Part shown: positions 1 through 11,998 of the stretch, in pieces
Layout of the letters: every line of letters starts with the position of its first letter
Numbering within the stretch: position 1 is the first letter of the stretch
Assembly: GCF_014356525.2 (NCBI RefSeq)
Contig: NC_052511.1
Coordinates: 27,955,097-28,019,096, forward strand
DNA length: 64,000 nucleotides
Reading direction: 5' to 3'
From: Nilaparvata lugens
Taxonomy: Eukaryota > Arthropoda > Insecta > Hemiptera > Delphacidae
Position numbers and translations under genes: made by a program
Notes under the pieces: model-generated
Databases searched by the model: none
What the model was told of the DNA's origin: nothing
What the model saw: the letters and a program-made list of their open reading frames with translations, nothing else

Positions 1-147
1 TTCTATGCAAAAATAACTGTTCGCCACGCCACTTCTGTTTTTATCATCATTTTTGTCAATTTTTTATCGAGGATTGTGAGCATTATGCTTGTACGTTGAT
101 AATTGGAAGTGCGATTTAATGATTTGATTAAATTAATATTCATGTCT

Positions 148-227
148 ACCAGCGGGATTCGAACCCGCGATTAGCTAGCAGACTGAGGGGGGCAACACCT
201 TAGTCGTGTCAGCCATCCTGGCCGGCT
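148..227 (-). repeat. tRNA-derived SINE head or tRNA pseudogene
   Basis: The minus strand reads like a degraded class II (Leu/Ser-type) tRNA. A box A-like TGGCTGACACG is followed by ACTAAGGTG, and a perfect box B GGGTTCGAATCCCGC lies about 45 bases further on. Only a partial acceptor pairing (CCAG with CTGG) is seen and no proper anticodon stem forms, so a functional tRNA is unlikely. A SINE head or tRNA relic fits best. Confidence 0.5.
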
Positions 228-228
228 A

Positions 229-690
229 GTTTGCATTGGACCATGTATGCTTATAAAGGAGAGAAAAAAATCCATGACACGTCCGTGCCATACACAAATT
301 ATTTGTGAAGTAGGCCTTAGGGGCCCATTACACGGTAATAATAATAGTATTGAATAACCAGCTTGGCTCAGGTCTAGCGTCAGAGTATTCAGGTCGCACC
401 TGATCAATTTCAGGGCCTCTGTCATTACTAAACGATTGTTCGCAGGCAACTAGGAGCAAATTTGTGTTCATCCGAAATTTGATTTGATTGATTTGAATCA
501 TGGGAATGAGTAAAATGTCGTGGGCAGGCATAGGCTTGCGGATCGAAAACAAGACCTTTGAATTAAAAAACCAGCGACTCATCAAATCAAATACGGTCAC
601 TTCATTACACAAATGACCAAATGTCTCTGATAGTGTAATATGATGAGTTGGTGTGATTTGATCTATGGTGTGATATAGTGAGTATAATCA
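229..690. other. No gene recognised; contains one copy of a dispersed 32-bp repeat
   Basis: The open frames here are short and overlapping and resemble no family I know. Positions 379-410 are repeated exactly at 1381-1412, around the motif CAGGTCGCACCTG. This suggests both flanks carry pieces of one dispersed element. Confidence 0.4.
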
Positions 691-693
691 TAG

Positions 694-999
694 AGAGGAA
701 TGCTGAGGATCAGTTGGAGAGAAAAGGTAACGAATGAAGATGTGTTTCAAAGAGTCGGAAGGAGAGGCTGTCTACTGAAAGAAATAAAAAGGAGAAGAGC
801 ACAACTAGTTGGTCATATTCTTCTTCGACACGAGGGACTAGCAAAATGAATAATGGAGGGAACTGAGGGGAAGAATGCGCGAGGAAGGCCAAGACTGGAG
901 TACATAGAACAACTGAAGAAGGATGTGAGATGTGCCAACTACAGAGACCTCACAAGGATGGCGGATGTCAGAGAGGCATGGAGAATTGCTGCCAACTAG
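694..999 (+). pseudogene. Non-LTR retrotransposon reverse transcriptase, C-terminal fragment
   Basis: This plus-strand frame translates to the C-terminal part of an insect endonuclease/reverse-transcriptase polyprotein. Recognisable blocks are MLRISWRE, RRRAQLVGHILLRHEG, GRPRLEYIEQL and REAWRIAAN before a stop at 997-999. A TGA at 847-849 interrupts the frame between the GHILLRHEGLAK and IMEGTEG blocks, so it cannot encode an intact protein. No upstream catalytic domain is present, so this is a 5'-truncated dead copy. The family call rests on remembered consensus blocks. Confidence 0.7.
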
Positions 1000-1009
1000 C
1001 CCAAGAATC

Positions 1010-1322
1010 ATAGAGAAAAGATAACATAACAAGATATCCCATGGCATAGGGCGTTTATGTTCCACTTTTCAATGTTAACTCAAGCTGATAGTCCTATACT
1101 AGTAATTCTTTTTCGTGAAGCAATGTGACGCTGGAAGTGTGGTATTATTATATTGTTCCATTCATCTCACACTATGCCATTCTTATATTCTCATCCGGCC
1201 AATACAGTAATAATAAACAGAAGTCAACAGTGATAGGCTTGAATTAACAAAAAATTGGATTGAAATTTGGAACATAAATAACCTATACCATGGGGTATCT
1301 TCTTATGCTATATTTTTTCTAT
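1010..1322. mobile_element. MITE-like element with about 42-bp terminal inverted repeats
   Basis: The left end (1010-1052) contains AACAAGATATCCCATGGCAT. The right end (1281-1322) is its reverse complement with few differences, containing CCATGGGGTATCTTCTTATG. The interior shares 'gggcgtttatgttcca' and 'ttctttttcgtgaagc' with a second copy near 12370. There is no coding capacity, so this looks like a non-autonomous inverted-repeat element. Confidence 0.6.
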
Positions 1323-1655
1323 AGTATAATATAGATAAATATTTGATTTTTGTCAAAAACATTTAGAAAAATTCGACTGAGTCAGAGTATTCAGGTCGCA
1401 CCTGATCAATTTTATTTTCAGTTAGAAAAATATTTGACAGCATAATGGGCCCGTAAGTTTCATCGAGAGGATGCTCAAGTGCAAGTCCCAACTTATTCTA
1501 TTCAGAGTATAGTTGAGTCAAGGAGATAGATAAAGTGGGAAAGTATGATAGATGAAAGAGATAGATATGAATTGGCTGATAGGAAAACAGATGGAAAAGT
1601 ATGATGGGTGGAAGAGATAGATTGCTAGATATACACTGAACTCAAAGGGAAACCT
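1323..1655. other. AT-rich; no gene; local direct repeat
   Basis: It holds the second copy of the 32-bp repeat (1381-1412) and a local direct repeat around 1537-1621 (tatgataga/tgatgggtgg...agagatagat). No coding signal is visible. Confidence 0.4.
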
Positions 1656-1659
1656 AGAT

Positions 1660-1960
1660 TTGAAGAAGGTTAGAGGCTAGAGCGGGCAGGTGGACACGTA
1701 TAGGCGGGAATGGACAGAGGTTACCCTGGTGGGTGGTCGGTGGTGGTGGTTGGTTGTCTGCGGAGGGGGACAGTTGGCAGGAGATGAGCAAGATGGCGGC
1801 GGCGCGGGCGGCACCTGCGCGCGAGGAGGGGACGAGCACGCCTCGTGAGCCGCGCTGCGAATGCGCGTAGTCGCCCATGCTGCGGCCGCCACCGCCACTG
1901 CGTTCGCTCGATGCGCGCGATGCCGGGCGAACGCCGTGAACGGCTAGTGGGATGCCTGCA
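1660..1960. promoter_or_regulatory. CpG-rich island, possible promoter or first exon
   Basis: This is a GC- and CpG-dense block in AT-rich surroundings. On the plus strand AAGATGGCGGC at 1790-1800 matches a YY1-type/initiator motif and opens a short frame (MSKMAAARAAP...) that stops after 28 codons. On the minus strand a pyrimidine-rich 'gtgctgtgttgcag' at about 1955-1968 could be a splice acceptor for a Ser/Gly/Pro-rich open frame reaching 1654. Neither strand gives a recognisable protein, so I call only the island. Confidence 0.35.
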
Positions 1961-2033
1961 ACACAGCACATCAGTGTCTACACAGTTATACACAGTTAAC
2001 ACTTTATCCGAAAAAAGTAAAATACAGGGATTA

Positions 2034-2990
2034 GAAGAGTTGGGAACAAATGTGAAATAAACATGGTTAGGTTAGGTCATACTAATGCCGTGTAAGGCTG
2101 GTCACTAACGGTAGAACATGCACATACATATGATCGTCATGCATGTTCATCATCAGTGAGAGGCTTCTAACATAAAATAAACAACCAATAACAATAAATA
2201 AACTACTTGAGAATTACATATTATAATGATTAAGAAAATAATAAAACCTGAAATAGAGCAGTAAAGAAAAAATAAAATCAGAGATATAAAAACCTAACGT
2301 CAAACATTTTTGCTTGAAACGTTTTGCTTCACATCTTGTGTCATCACAGCTGTGTGATGGCACAACAATAATGTATGACGACGATATAGAGAGGTTTGAA
2401 GTTAAAGGAGATGCTCAGGATCGATATAACTGGAGGCTTTTTTTGGTTTGGCCAAATGTCATCTTGAATATAAATGACCCTGGGAGTAAGTAATAAGGTC
2501 AGGTTGGGTCATATGGTATGATCATATAGTTATGATTGGGTTAGGTTAATCAATATTTCTATGTTTCCGGGTTGGGTTATATGGTATGGTTATGTTTGAA
2601 GACTTGGAACCGAGTTGGAAGAATTGGGAACGATTGTGGAATAGTCATGGTTAGGTTAGGTCATACATATACCATGTAAGAACCAATCAGAGATTATGGC
2701 AACAAGTTAAGACCGATATAGAAAGGCTTTTGGAGCTCAGGAAGATTCTCAGAATCAATATACCTGGAGGCTTTTTTGTTTTGGCCAAAGTGTCGACTTG
2801 AATATAGATGGCCCTGGGAGTGAGTAATAAGGTCAGGTTGGGCTATAAGGTATATAGTTATGATTAGGTTGGGTTAATCAATATTTCTATGATGAGAGAA
2901 TTTGAGATAAAAAGAAAAATAGAAATAATAGAATTTTGATGCTATTGGGAAAGTGCATTATTAGGTTAGATCATATAATAAGATTAATGA
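2034..2990. repeat. Degenerate tandem repeat array, unit about 330 bp
   Basis: A block of about 185 bp at 2381-2570 recurs at 2712-2893. Both contain 'acctggaggctttttt', 'ggccctgggagt' or 'gaccctgggagt', and 'aagtaataaggtcaggttggg'. Between the blocks the phrase 'catggttaggttaggtcata' recurs at about 2062 and 2647, with a degraded form near 2950. The pattern fits a small decayed tandem array. No coding potential. Confidence 0.6.
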
Positions 2991-3950
2991 ATAAATAATT
3001 TCAGGTTGGACCTTATACTGAAGTGATAGTTGAAGATAATTATTTCAAGTCTAGTAAAAATATTTTCAACTGAAAGTGTGAATTCCTCAATCCATAACAA
3101 AATGTGATATAAAAAATGATATTTTTCATTGAGTTAATAACATCAATCTTTTTCAACTTTACTGATTATTGCAAATACTATGCTGCTTCCAAGTCACATG
3201 GACTCATTTTTAATTTATTGACAATCAATACCGTCTTATTGTCATTGACTTGAATGACTGGCTATCAAGTTACACATGTGTAGGTGCGACCTCATCAGGT
3301 GATTCATTGTTTCTTCACTATTTTATAACTCAGTTTCCTCAACTGTCCTCAGTTAATTATTGGATGATTACTTTATTCTCAGGCAGGTGAAATTTCCACT
3401 AATGCATTGAAATTGTTTATTGTATAGTTTGTTAGGTGATGCTATATGATTTCTCATTTGACAATAAAATTTAATTATAATGAAAAATCAACTTCATATC
3501 AGCTACCAATGCGAGATACATGGCCTGTTTAACGAAAAATTGGAGTGCAGCACCTCCAACAATGTAATATAAAAAAAACAATCAATTTTTGGGTTATTTC
3601 TTAAATAATCATAGGCAGTCTCAAAATACACGTGCACACACACTCTTGTCTTGTAAAGAGTTTTATTATGAGAACTTGAGAATAGCCTCAGGCTATCAAT
3701 GCCTCAGGCTGTGGTACTCATAACACTCATTGAACAAACCACAGTAGGCCTACGAATGAAAAGTGGACTCTTAATACATAGAATATAATTAAATGCACTC
3801 GAACTTTGAGTTTAATTTTCACCTTCAAGATAAAATATCATCCTGGAAGCAAAAATACTTTCACTTGGAGAAATTCAATTCTCAATTAATCTGTTCCAAA
3901 TTTAGATGTTAATAGGAATCCACCAATTTTATTTATCTTGGGAATAATTT
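2991..3950. other. AT-rich, no gene seen
   Basis: Only short, stop-rich frames on both strands. A small inverted or direct 'gcctcaggc' pair sits near 3690. Nothing is assignable. Confidence 0.4.
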
Positions 3951-3954
3951 TGTT

Positions 3955-4130
3955 TTTAGTAACACTCAGCCCCTGCGCTCAGGTTTTTAGCCTTTTCAGG
4001 GACTTTCCGTATTTAATAATAATACTATTCTACTTTTAACTTATTTTGTTCTTTGTCAATTGTATTTATGCAACTATAGACATTCATGTATGCATTGTAT
4101 GAAGGAAAATAAACTATTGATTGATTGTTC
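3955..4130 (+). mobile_element. 3' tail of a non-LTR retrotransposon
   Basis: An AT-rich 3' UTR-like stretch ends in 'aaaataaactattgattgattg', a short tetranucleotide (ATTG/TTGA) tail typical of CR1/jockey-type non-LTR elements. No reverse transcriptase sequence remains upstream. Inferred from the tail alone. Confidence 0.35.
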
Positions 4131-4378
4131 CAATAAAATATCTTAGAGCATTTCTCTTATCAGCTCTTATTTAATTCGTTTGAGAAATTAACTTGCTATA
4201 AAGTTACATGAATTGAAAAATGCCAATTAAAAAAGAAACTATTCACTTTCAAGAATACGCCTTTTTGAGGCCTTGTGTTTTTCAAGAAAATTGTAGTTTA
4301 TATAAGAAAACACATAAAACCCTGAATTATAAGAAATGAACATTCTAGACCTATCAGGTTTTGTCATTTGAATACACA

Positions 4379-5325
<947 letters not shown>

Positions 5326-5339
5326 GAAAATAAATATAG

Positions 5340-6970
5340 AGAGTAAGTTGGATGATAAAACACCAAATAACATTCATGACTACATTCCAATGATTGATAG
5401 AAAGATGATTGTGTAACAGCTGAACTAGAAAAGCATGCATGGAAGAGGCCTCCGGGATTGTTGTGCAACTAATTACTGTAACAATGACAATAATAGCCAC
5501 GAAAATTATGTTATATTTTATACGAGTATCCAGAGATGGAATGAACCATTTCGAACAAATTCAAAAGCCTGTTTTACACTGGAAACGGTGAAAAGATATT
5601 ACCTTCACATAGCGCATTACAATTAGGCCCCTCGCTACGATTTGAAAACCATTGCCAGCAATGAAACCTTCTCACGTTGCGCAAGGTGAAGCAATGCTCT
5701 TCTACTAATAAATGAGTCAGCTGAGAGGACTGAGCAAGATAAAAGGGTAGATTGTATTACACTTTCTTTTTTTAAAACTATTTTTGTCATTTGCATTTTA
5801 CATTGTGTGAAAGCCAACAAGTATTAAAATTATTTTTGATGACCAATATAAATAATATAATATGATTTCACTTTGATTTGCAGATTGAAGGCAGATTTTG
5901 AAGCTACCTATTTCCAAGGACACATCATTCACCAGCTTGTTAGATACAATTTGTTTTCCTACAGCAAATGTTCATATTATCTATCTATATGGCAAATGAA
6001 GGAAAGGAGAAACTTTATTTCCTGTCCATTTACGCTGACATGCTGATGTTTTCTTGGAAACACAGGCTTCATTAACAAAAGTTGATTGTATTGTTATTTA
6101 TCTACAAGGGGGTCTCCAGGTTATTTACTGTGTGTTTGATGACTGAAATAATGACCAGGAGTGTCTCAATGCTCTTTCTGTATTCAAAACATATGATAAG
6201 TAATAAAATACAATAAAATTGAATTTATAAATTCCTTCAATTGAAAGAATCAATCAAAGAACCAATTTCACTAGTTCTAGAGTATTCACATAGTTTTCAT
6301 ACATGCCAACATGTATAAACCACGTTTTTTAAATATAAAATTATTATATACTCTGAACAAAATACGTTTCCAGTGGAATGTGTAAGTAAATACAGTGTAG
6401 ATATACACAGAGTGATCCAATAATATGAAACCCTAATTTGCAAAACACATTACAACGAAAATTTTATTTTACAAAAGGCTGTAATATTTGTATCGGTAAT
6501 AGATTTATTTATAATAATTATCGGTAACATTTTATGAGATGCCTAGATTGTAATTAATAATGCAAGAAGTTTCCCTTTTTTCAAGTTCCAACCGCTTCAA
6601 GCTTAAAAACCTGATAAGAAAATGAAACTTGATTAGGTAGCCTACTGTCAATGGTTTTTACAAATCATTTACAATAATTTTAAAGTGTACACTATTTAGT
6701 CATGGATTTATCTGAATGGATACGTAAATAGTCAGAACAATAGATTTCGGACACAGAAGTATACACTCATACAAGAAGAAGGAAGATAGTTCTTTACTCT
6801 TTACATTTTTCATGAGACCCACAAATGCATAAAGTCGGTATTTGGGTTTGATGAACCTGAGAATCGTGAGATTGAAACGTAAATACAATGACAGTAATGG
6901 AGTTTTTCTCTATCAGGCTCTTGGGAATTGAAAAAATGGATTTAAAAAAGAGGGAAATTCTAGTATTATT
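5340..6970. other. AT-rich, no gene seen
   Basis: Frames here are below about 90 codons, overlap other frames, and show no domain signature. No RNA gene or clear repeat boundary was seen. Confidence 0.4.
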
Positions 6971-6971
6971 A

Positions 6972-7935
6972 TATAGAGTGTTTCAGAAGTAGTGGCGAAC
7001 ATTTTAAAATTTTAGGGTATTGTTCCTGGATGATAGGAGACTACAAATGTCGTATTTGAAGTGTCCAAAACTCAGTGGTTATCCTTATAGCTGCTATTTT
7101 GTTTTTTCGCTTGGGTATTTTTATCTCAAGAACGAAATGTTGTATTAATCTGAAATTTGGCATGAATATTTATGCTATAAAGACTCAACTTTGGAAAATA
7201 AAATAAAAAAATTTCGTTGTAAATTTTCAAAATAGCGGCCATTTTAAATTTTTGATTGCAAATTTCACGAAAACCGCTCACTTTACAAAAAAATTACAAG
7301 AGATAAAAAAGCACATTTTATCAAGATTTCAAGGATACCTTATTCATAAAGATTGGTCGAAGAATAACAGAGAAATTAATTCTTTTCGTACTGCATGCAT
7401 GACCACTTTTCACCATTAATTTAAACATCAATATTAAATTTTCGGTTCCAATTGTATTTAAGATGACGCTTTGAGACATGATATGGCCATCCAGCTGATT
7501 TTACAATGTTTTTCAGATGATCTTGTTTGTTCATGGTCATGCATGCAGTACGAAAAGAATTAATTTCTCTGTTATTCTTCGACCAATCTTTATGAACAAG
7601 GTATCCTTGAAATCTTGATAAAATTTGCTTTTTTATCTCTTGTAAATTTTTTGTAAAGTGAACGGTTTTCGTGAAATTTGCAATCAAAAATTTAAAATGG
7701 CCGCTATTTTGGAAATTTACAACGAAAATTTTTTATTTTATTTTCCAAAGTTGAGTCTTTATAGCGTTCTTCATTTCGTTCTTGAGACGAAAATTCCCAA
7801 GTGAAAAAACAAAATGGCAGCTATAAGGATAACCGTTGAGTTTTGGACACTTCAAATACGACATTTGTAGTCTCCTATCATCCAGGAACAATACCCTAAA
7901 ATGTTCGACACTACTTCTGAAACACTCTGTATATG
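6972..7935. mobile_element. Long-arm foldback element
   Basis: Two arms of about 400 bp are inverted copies: 6974-7405 and 7535-7935. Left outer end GAGTGTTTCAGAAGTAGTG; right outer end CACTACTTCTGAAACACTC. Both are flanked by TA-rich sequence compatible with a TA target duplication, as in Tc1/mariner-type MITEs. The arms are several percent diverged, and a small spacer separates them. An 88-codon frame at 7421-7687 is a by-product of the palindrome. Confidence 0.7.
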
Positions 7936-8452
7936 CTACACACCTCAAAATATTCATTAGCTACCAACACAAAAATTGCCACCTCCAGTAAACCAAATTT
8001 CTCACCGCAATAGATTTTAGAATCTAGGTTTGCGTAGTAATTTATTGGATCTGTCAGTATATCTGCTCAAGTTCGTCATGCTAGATGATTAAATTATAAC
8101 TCCCATACACTTCAAATAAGGGCATTGAGACATCAACTAAGTTAAGTTTCTGGTCAAAAATAGTATTAAAAATAAGATTTTGTCACTTGTTGAAATACTT
8201 CACAGATTCAGTCTCTCAATTCCATTTGAAAATAGCATTTAACATCAACCTGTTTCACTGTCACTTGCTTGGAATGAAGACATTGACACATGATCTACAC
8301 TCTGGCTTGTAAAAATTGTAGTGAACCAATGTATTGTTTGTGTAAAATGTTCTCGTAACAAGTGAATACGACTTGCATTTGGATCATTTGAATAGCGAAA
8401 TGCATTTGGTTCATTTGAAGAACGACTAGCTCTAGTCAAAAACTGAATGTTT
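7936..8452. other. AT-rich, no gene seen
   Basis: It lies downstream of the EB-module gene on the minus strand and could include 3' flank. The phrase 'atatctgctcaagttcgt' at about 8058 recurs near 8806, marking a dispersed repeat. No coding signal. Confidence 0.35.
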
Positions 8453-8458
8453 TTTATT
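8453..8458 (-). terminator. Candidate poly(A) signal for the EB-module gene
   Basis: The minus strand has AATAAA about 580 bases downstream of the stop codon at 9034-9036. It is the first perfect hexamer I picked out in that direction, but such hexamers are frequent in AT-rich DNA. Confidence 0.25.
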
Positions 8459-9033
8459 TAGGGTTCCATTACATAATCAAACATTTGATCAATAATCAAT
8501 CTATGATGATGCAAAAAAGTAATCTTTCATCAAATGTTTGATAGTCTAACACGGGATATAATAATTAAATTTTTGGTGAAAGTTGGCCCAAGTTGATTGA
8601 TCAACGAGTCGGTCTCGCATCTGACCATATAATAATCGGTCAGATACGCCTAGTTGCGTTCTATCTGGTACGTCAGTGGGGATGTTGGACTAACCAGCCG
8701 GAGTGTGAGTGGTGAAAGATCCAAAGTTGTTAGCAAATGTAGTCGGAACAAATTGACGGATAGTGAATGGCTGGCTCGATAGTGATAGTTTTGGATCATC
8801 AAACTGATATCTGCTCAAGTTCGTGGTCCTATAGAATAGTGTTTCAACTATAGCGTTTTATAGTGTAATAAGTGTGTTTTAGCCGGAGATATGAGGGTAA
8901 TGTAAACACATAAAGCATGATGATGGAGGGAAGAAGGCGAGCAGACAGACAGACAGACGACACCAAGCATTCACATTGGAGAAGAGACACCTGTACTCCT
9001 ACCGGGGAGACCCCTTGCATTGGCATTGGCTAT

Positions 9034-9254
9034 CTAGTTGGCTGACTGACTTGGTTGAGGTGCCAGGGTGACCAATGACATACCGCCTTCGCTGGTGAAG
9101 AGCAGTGAGGTCGGGGCCAGATTGGCGTCTGCGTAGTGCCGCGGTCGGCTGCCGACAAACAGCTTCAGCACGAAGCAGATGAGTGCTGTAAACACGGCCA
9201 GCCCTGTCGCTACGCTCAGCAGGGTCGGCATGTCGGTTGTCAGCACTACCAGGT
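9034..9254 (-). CDS. EB-module membrane protein, terminal exon (transmembrane and cytoplasmic tail)
   Basis: This is the last coding exon of a minus-strand spliced gene. The acceptor is 'tttgtggttttgtag' directly before 9254. The split first codon takes one G from the upstream exon to make Asp. The exon encodes a short juxtamembrane segment, one hydrophobic helix (about residues 10-33: LLSVATGLAVFTALICFVLK), then about 40 cytoplasmic residues ending APQPSQSAN and a TAG at 9034-9036. With the upstream cysteine-rich exons this predicts a single-pass type I protein with its EB modules outside the cell. The frame is open and uninterrupted and base composition is more GC-rich than the flanks. I do not recognise the orthologue by name. 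Confidence 0.8.
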
Positions 9255-9419
9255 CTACAAAACCACACAAATCACATTTTTTATTGACAAATCTAAAAAA
9301 ATAAGTGAATAGTTCATTTTATTCATAAATTCAAACAATAACGAAAAGAAAAAAATGCAATTATGGAAGATGATTTTATTATAAATTGCACTTAACCAAC
9401 TGCTGGAATATTACTACTG

Positions 9420-9622
9420 TGTAATAATTATTTCAAATATCCAAAAGCTATAAATGAACTGCAAATATTAACCAAAGAACTAAAGAGAGGTACCGGGTTC
9501 GAATCCAGTCGGAGGACTCGGCACAATTTCTGGACAGTTTCATTCTTCAAATTTCCTTCTGCTATCTAGTTCTTCGGTCAATATTTGCAGTGGCAGAAGT
9601 CCTTATTTTGAATAATTATTAT
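9420..9622. mobile_element. MITE-like inverted-repeat element
   Basis: Inverted arms include 'actgcaaatattaaccaaag' (from 9453) with 'cggtcaatatttgcagt' (to 9590), and outer 'aataattatttcaaatat' with 'attttgaataattatt'. The loop carries a box B-like GGTTCGAATCC at 9496-9506 but no box A. Confidence 0.5.
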
Positions 9623-9637
9623 ACAGTAAAAAAGTTA

Positions 9638-10325
9638 TAATTATGATGAAGAGAGAACATCAGACCTAGCCTAAAACTGTTCTTCTCAGAAATTTCCATG
9701 AATACATGATATAACAGTAGTATTGTGAATTTACAAAAAACAGAAAGTCTTTAGGGGCGAGACCACACGAGCGTTTTCTTTCAGACGTGTCGGCAGAGCA
9801 GGAAGTTCTGTGATTGGCTAATTGGGTTGGCGTTAAGGAATTAGCTTATTCGAGAAGCTGGCTGATCGAGAATCAGCCAATGAGAGCTTTCTGCCCTGCC
9901 GAATGGTCTGAAAAACGCTCTGTGCCTCGCCTTAATAAATTTTAACTGGGTAGAGAACAAAAGATCTAGCTTGAAACTGTTCTTCTCCCACATTTTGATC
10001 AATAGTAACAAAAACTAATAGTAGTAATATTGTGGTTATGCATAGAACAGATAGTCTCATAAACCCAAACTGGACAAAGAACAACAAACCTTGCCTAAAA
10101 CGTTTTTCTTCCAAATTTTGATGATAAGTAACATGATCTATAATAGTAATAGTATTGTGGTTTTGCATAGAACTGGCAGCCTCTAAAAAATAGTCTCTCA
10201 AAAATTTAAACTGTGGAGAGAACAACAGACCTAAAACTGTTTTTCTCCCAAATCTTGATGAAAAGTACATGATCTAAACTAGTAGTAATATTGTGACTTT
10301 GCATAAAACTGGCATTCTCTAAACT
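9638..10325. repeat. Degenerate tandem repeat, four units of about 125 bp
   Basis: Units begin near 9645, 9950, 10075 and 10205. Each contains 'agagaacaa', 'cctaaaactgtt' or similar, 'cttctccca', 'ttttgat', 'tagtaatattgtg' and 'gcatagaac'. The first unit is interrupted by an inserted MITE (9754-9931). The open frames through the array are artefacts. Confidence 0.65.
9754..9931. mobile_element. PIF/Harbinger-like MITE with TTA target duplication
   Basis: The terminal inverted repeats are GGGGCGAGACCACACGAGCG at the left and the complement of GGCGAGGCACAGAGCGTTTT at the right. Subterminal 'cggcagagcaggaag' is mirrored by 'cttctgccctgccg'-type sequence. TTA at 9751-9753 and TTA at 9932-9934 flank it. 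Removing the element and one TTA restores the surrounding tandem-repeat unit, confirming the boundaries. A GGG-type terminus with a 3-bp TTA duplication is the PIF/Harbinger hallmark. Confidence 0.7.
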
Positions 10326-10329
10326 TCTG

Positions 10330-10790
10330 CAGATGTTTGTTGCCAAGAAGTTTTTAAAGTGTTCATCTATTGATTCAAAATCGTAAGTTTCAAAAGTTAC
10401 TAAATCCAAGTCGTGGCTCGTGTGTTAGGAAGGTGCTCGTGAGAATACATAATACCTTATAAAGGCCAAGAGTTGGTGCAAGTTATAAGGAACGTTCATC
10501 TCTCCACACAGAAGTTAAGCAAGATACGATAATTTAACAAAATCATTGTTTTATAATAAATATTGCCAATGAGACGCGAAGTTTTGACAAGAAAACAATT
10601 TTGAAAATTTGAATAAGAAAAAAGTTTGGAAAATTAAATTGGACCAAGATCACAATCTATTATTAGAGTATTCGTATTATTAGTGTTATATTTATCAATA
10701 AACACTTAATTTACTTTAAAAAAGGTTAACCCTTATGTGTCTTCCTTGAAAATGCAGGTTAGTGTGTTGCATATCCATACTTTTTCACTA
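10330..10790. other. AT-rich, no gene seen
   Basis: Stop-rich in all frames; no repeat or RNA recognised. Confidence 0.4.
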
Positions 10791-10793
10791 TTA

Positions 10794-10988
10794 ATTTCAA
10801 ACTAAAATTTTACCATTCTTATGAAGTGAAAATGTATTTATTATTAGCAGTGACTCTTCAGGTGTAGATCATCAGGCTGAAGAAACTAACTCTAGTTTCA
10901 AGATTATACCAGGTCGATACGATCTTCACTGCTTATAGTAAGTGCATTTTTCACTTCATAAGTGTTGTAAAATTTTAGTTTGAAATAC
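10794..10988. mobile_element. MITE-like inverted-repeat element
   Basis: 'tttcaaactaaaattttacc' followed by 'cttatgaagtgaaaa' at the left is mirrored by 'ttcacttcataag' and 'gtaaaattttagtttgaaa' at the right. The inner part is unique. No coding capacity. Confidence 0.6.
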
Positions 10989-11139
10989 TGATTACGGTAT
11001 GAGTTTCATGTATTTGAGAACGAGTTTCTCAAATATCTTCAGGTTGAATGACGAACATCGTCATTCGTAAATAGGTGACCATTTGACAAGTCATCTCGAT
11101 AATGTATTTACTATTAATAAAATAAAGAATTGGAATTAA

Positions 11140-11290
11140 CATGCAAGGGATAGGGAATACACGTTTAACGCATCACTCCTGAACCATCAAACTGATTAAT
11201 TTTCAGCATTTAACTATAGAACTACAATTCAATTTACTGGTGCTTTTCACAGGCCCTTGCGGAGCGCCGACTACGCCTGCTCATGAATAA
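11140..11290 (+). repeat. Helitron-like 3' end fragment (related to 62045-62220 and 62570-62764)
   Basis: It shares the order 'gacgcatcat...ctgaac...aactgat...' and a terminal 'cccttgcgg(a)agc' block with two sequences near 62 kb. The GC-rich terminal block and a following CT(A/C)-type end resemble Helitron 3' termini. Weak evidence. Confidence 0.3.
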
Positions 11291-11454
11291 ATAAATAGGT
11301 ATATATTGAATATCATTATTATGTGTGTTTTGCCTCCATTTTACTGGGTAAGAAGGTGGAATTGGCTACTAATCAAAATTGCACTTTTTCTATTGTGGAA
11401 TATTCAAGAAACTTCGAACAATTGGTGTTGTGAATAGTATGATTGCTTTTTGCA

Positions 11455-11847
11455 TCAGGTTTGAAACCCATGCAGACAATCCCAACTTTCAGCCATATCT
11501 TTAGGTACCAACCCTGTTGCTGAAATCAATAATGGAACAATTGTTACGTTTTCCTGATTCCACAGCTGCTTTATATAATCTACCAATGACAGGTATTTGA
11601 CAACTTTCTCCTCACTATACTGTTTTATACTGTATGTATTAGGAATGCCAATGTCTATGAGGAAGGTGGTCTGTTTCTGCTTATCTATGAGTATGATGTC
11701 CGGTCTACTGTGGGCTATTGTTTTGTCTGTGAGAACTGACCTATCCCAGTGCAGCTTGTGAGTAGCATTCTCCAAAACTGCACTAGGAGTATATTGGTAA
11801 TATGGCACTGAGCTTGGCAACAGGTTGTGCCAACAGGTTATTATCAA
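11455..11847 (-). pseudogene. Retrotransposon polyprotein C-terminal fragment
   Basis: A 130-codon open frame contains the blocks ENATHKLHWDRSVLTDKTIAHSRPDIILIDK, FLIDIGIP, EEKVVKYLSLVDYIKQLW and VTIVPLLISATGLVPKDM (shown here in parts). This matches the C-terminal region often found downstream of reverse transcriptase in insect non-LTR elements. A PD...(about 12 residues)...D pattern resembles a restriction-like endonuclease fold. No reverse transcriptase precedes it, so it is a fragment inside an intron of the EB-module gene. Confidence 0.6.
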
Positions 11848-11998
11848 CCTTTGTGTTTTTCAATTAAAAAATGTATTCATCAGTACAACGACTGGTCATG
11901 GCTTGAAGAAATGAATGTAAGTTGAGATGTCTTGCAACTTCATTCGTCTAGCGTTCTCTATCAATTTCTAAGAAACTGAGAGCTATATGAGCACTGAC

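Noticed and set aside
7421..7687. 88-codon open frame
   Set aside because: It lies across the foldback arm; its counterpart exists in the other arm, and stop-free length is a by-product.
9496..9506. Possible tRNA gene (GGTTCGAATCC)
   Set aside because: Only a box B match; there is no box A at the expected distance and it lies in a MITE loop.
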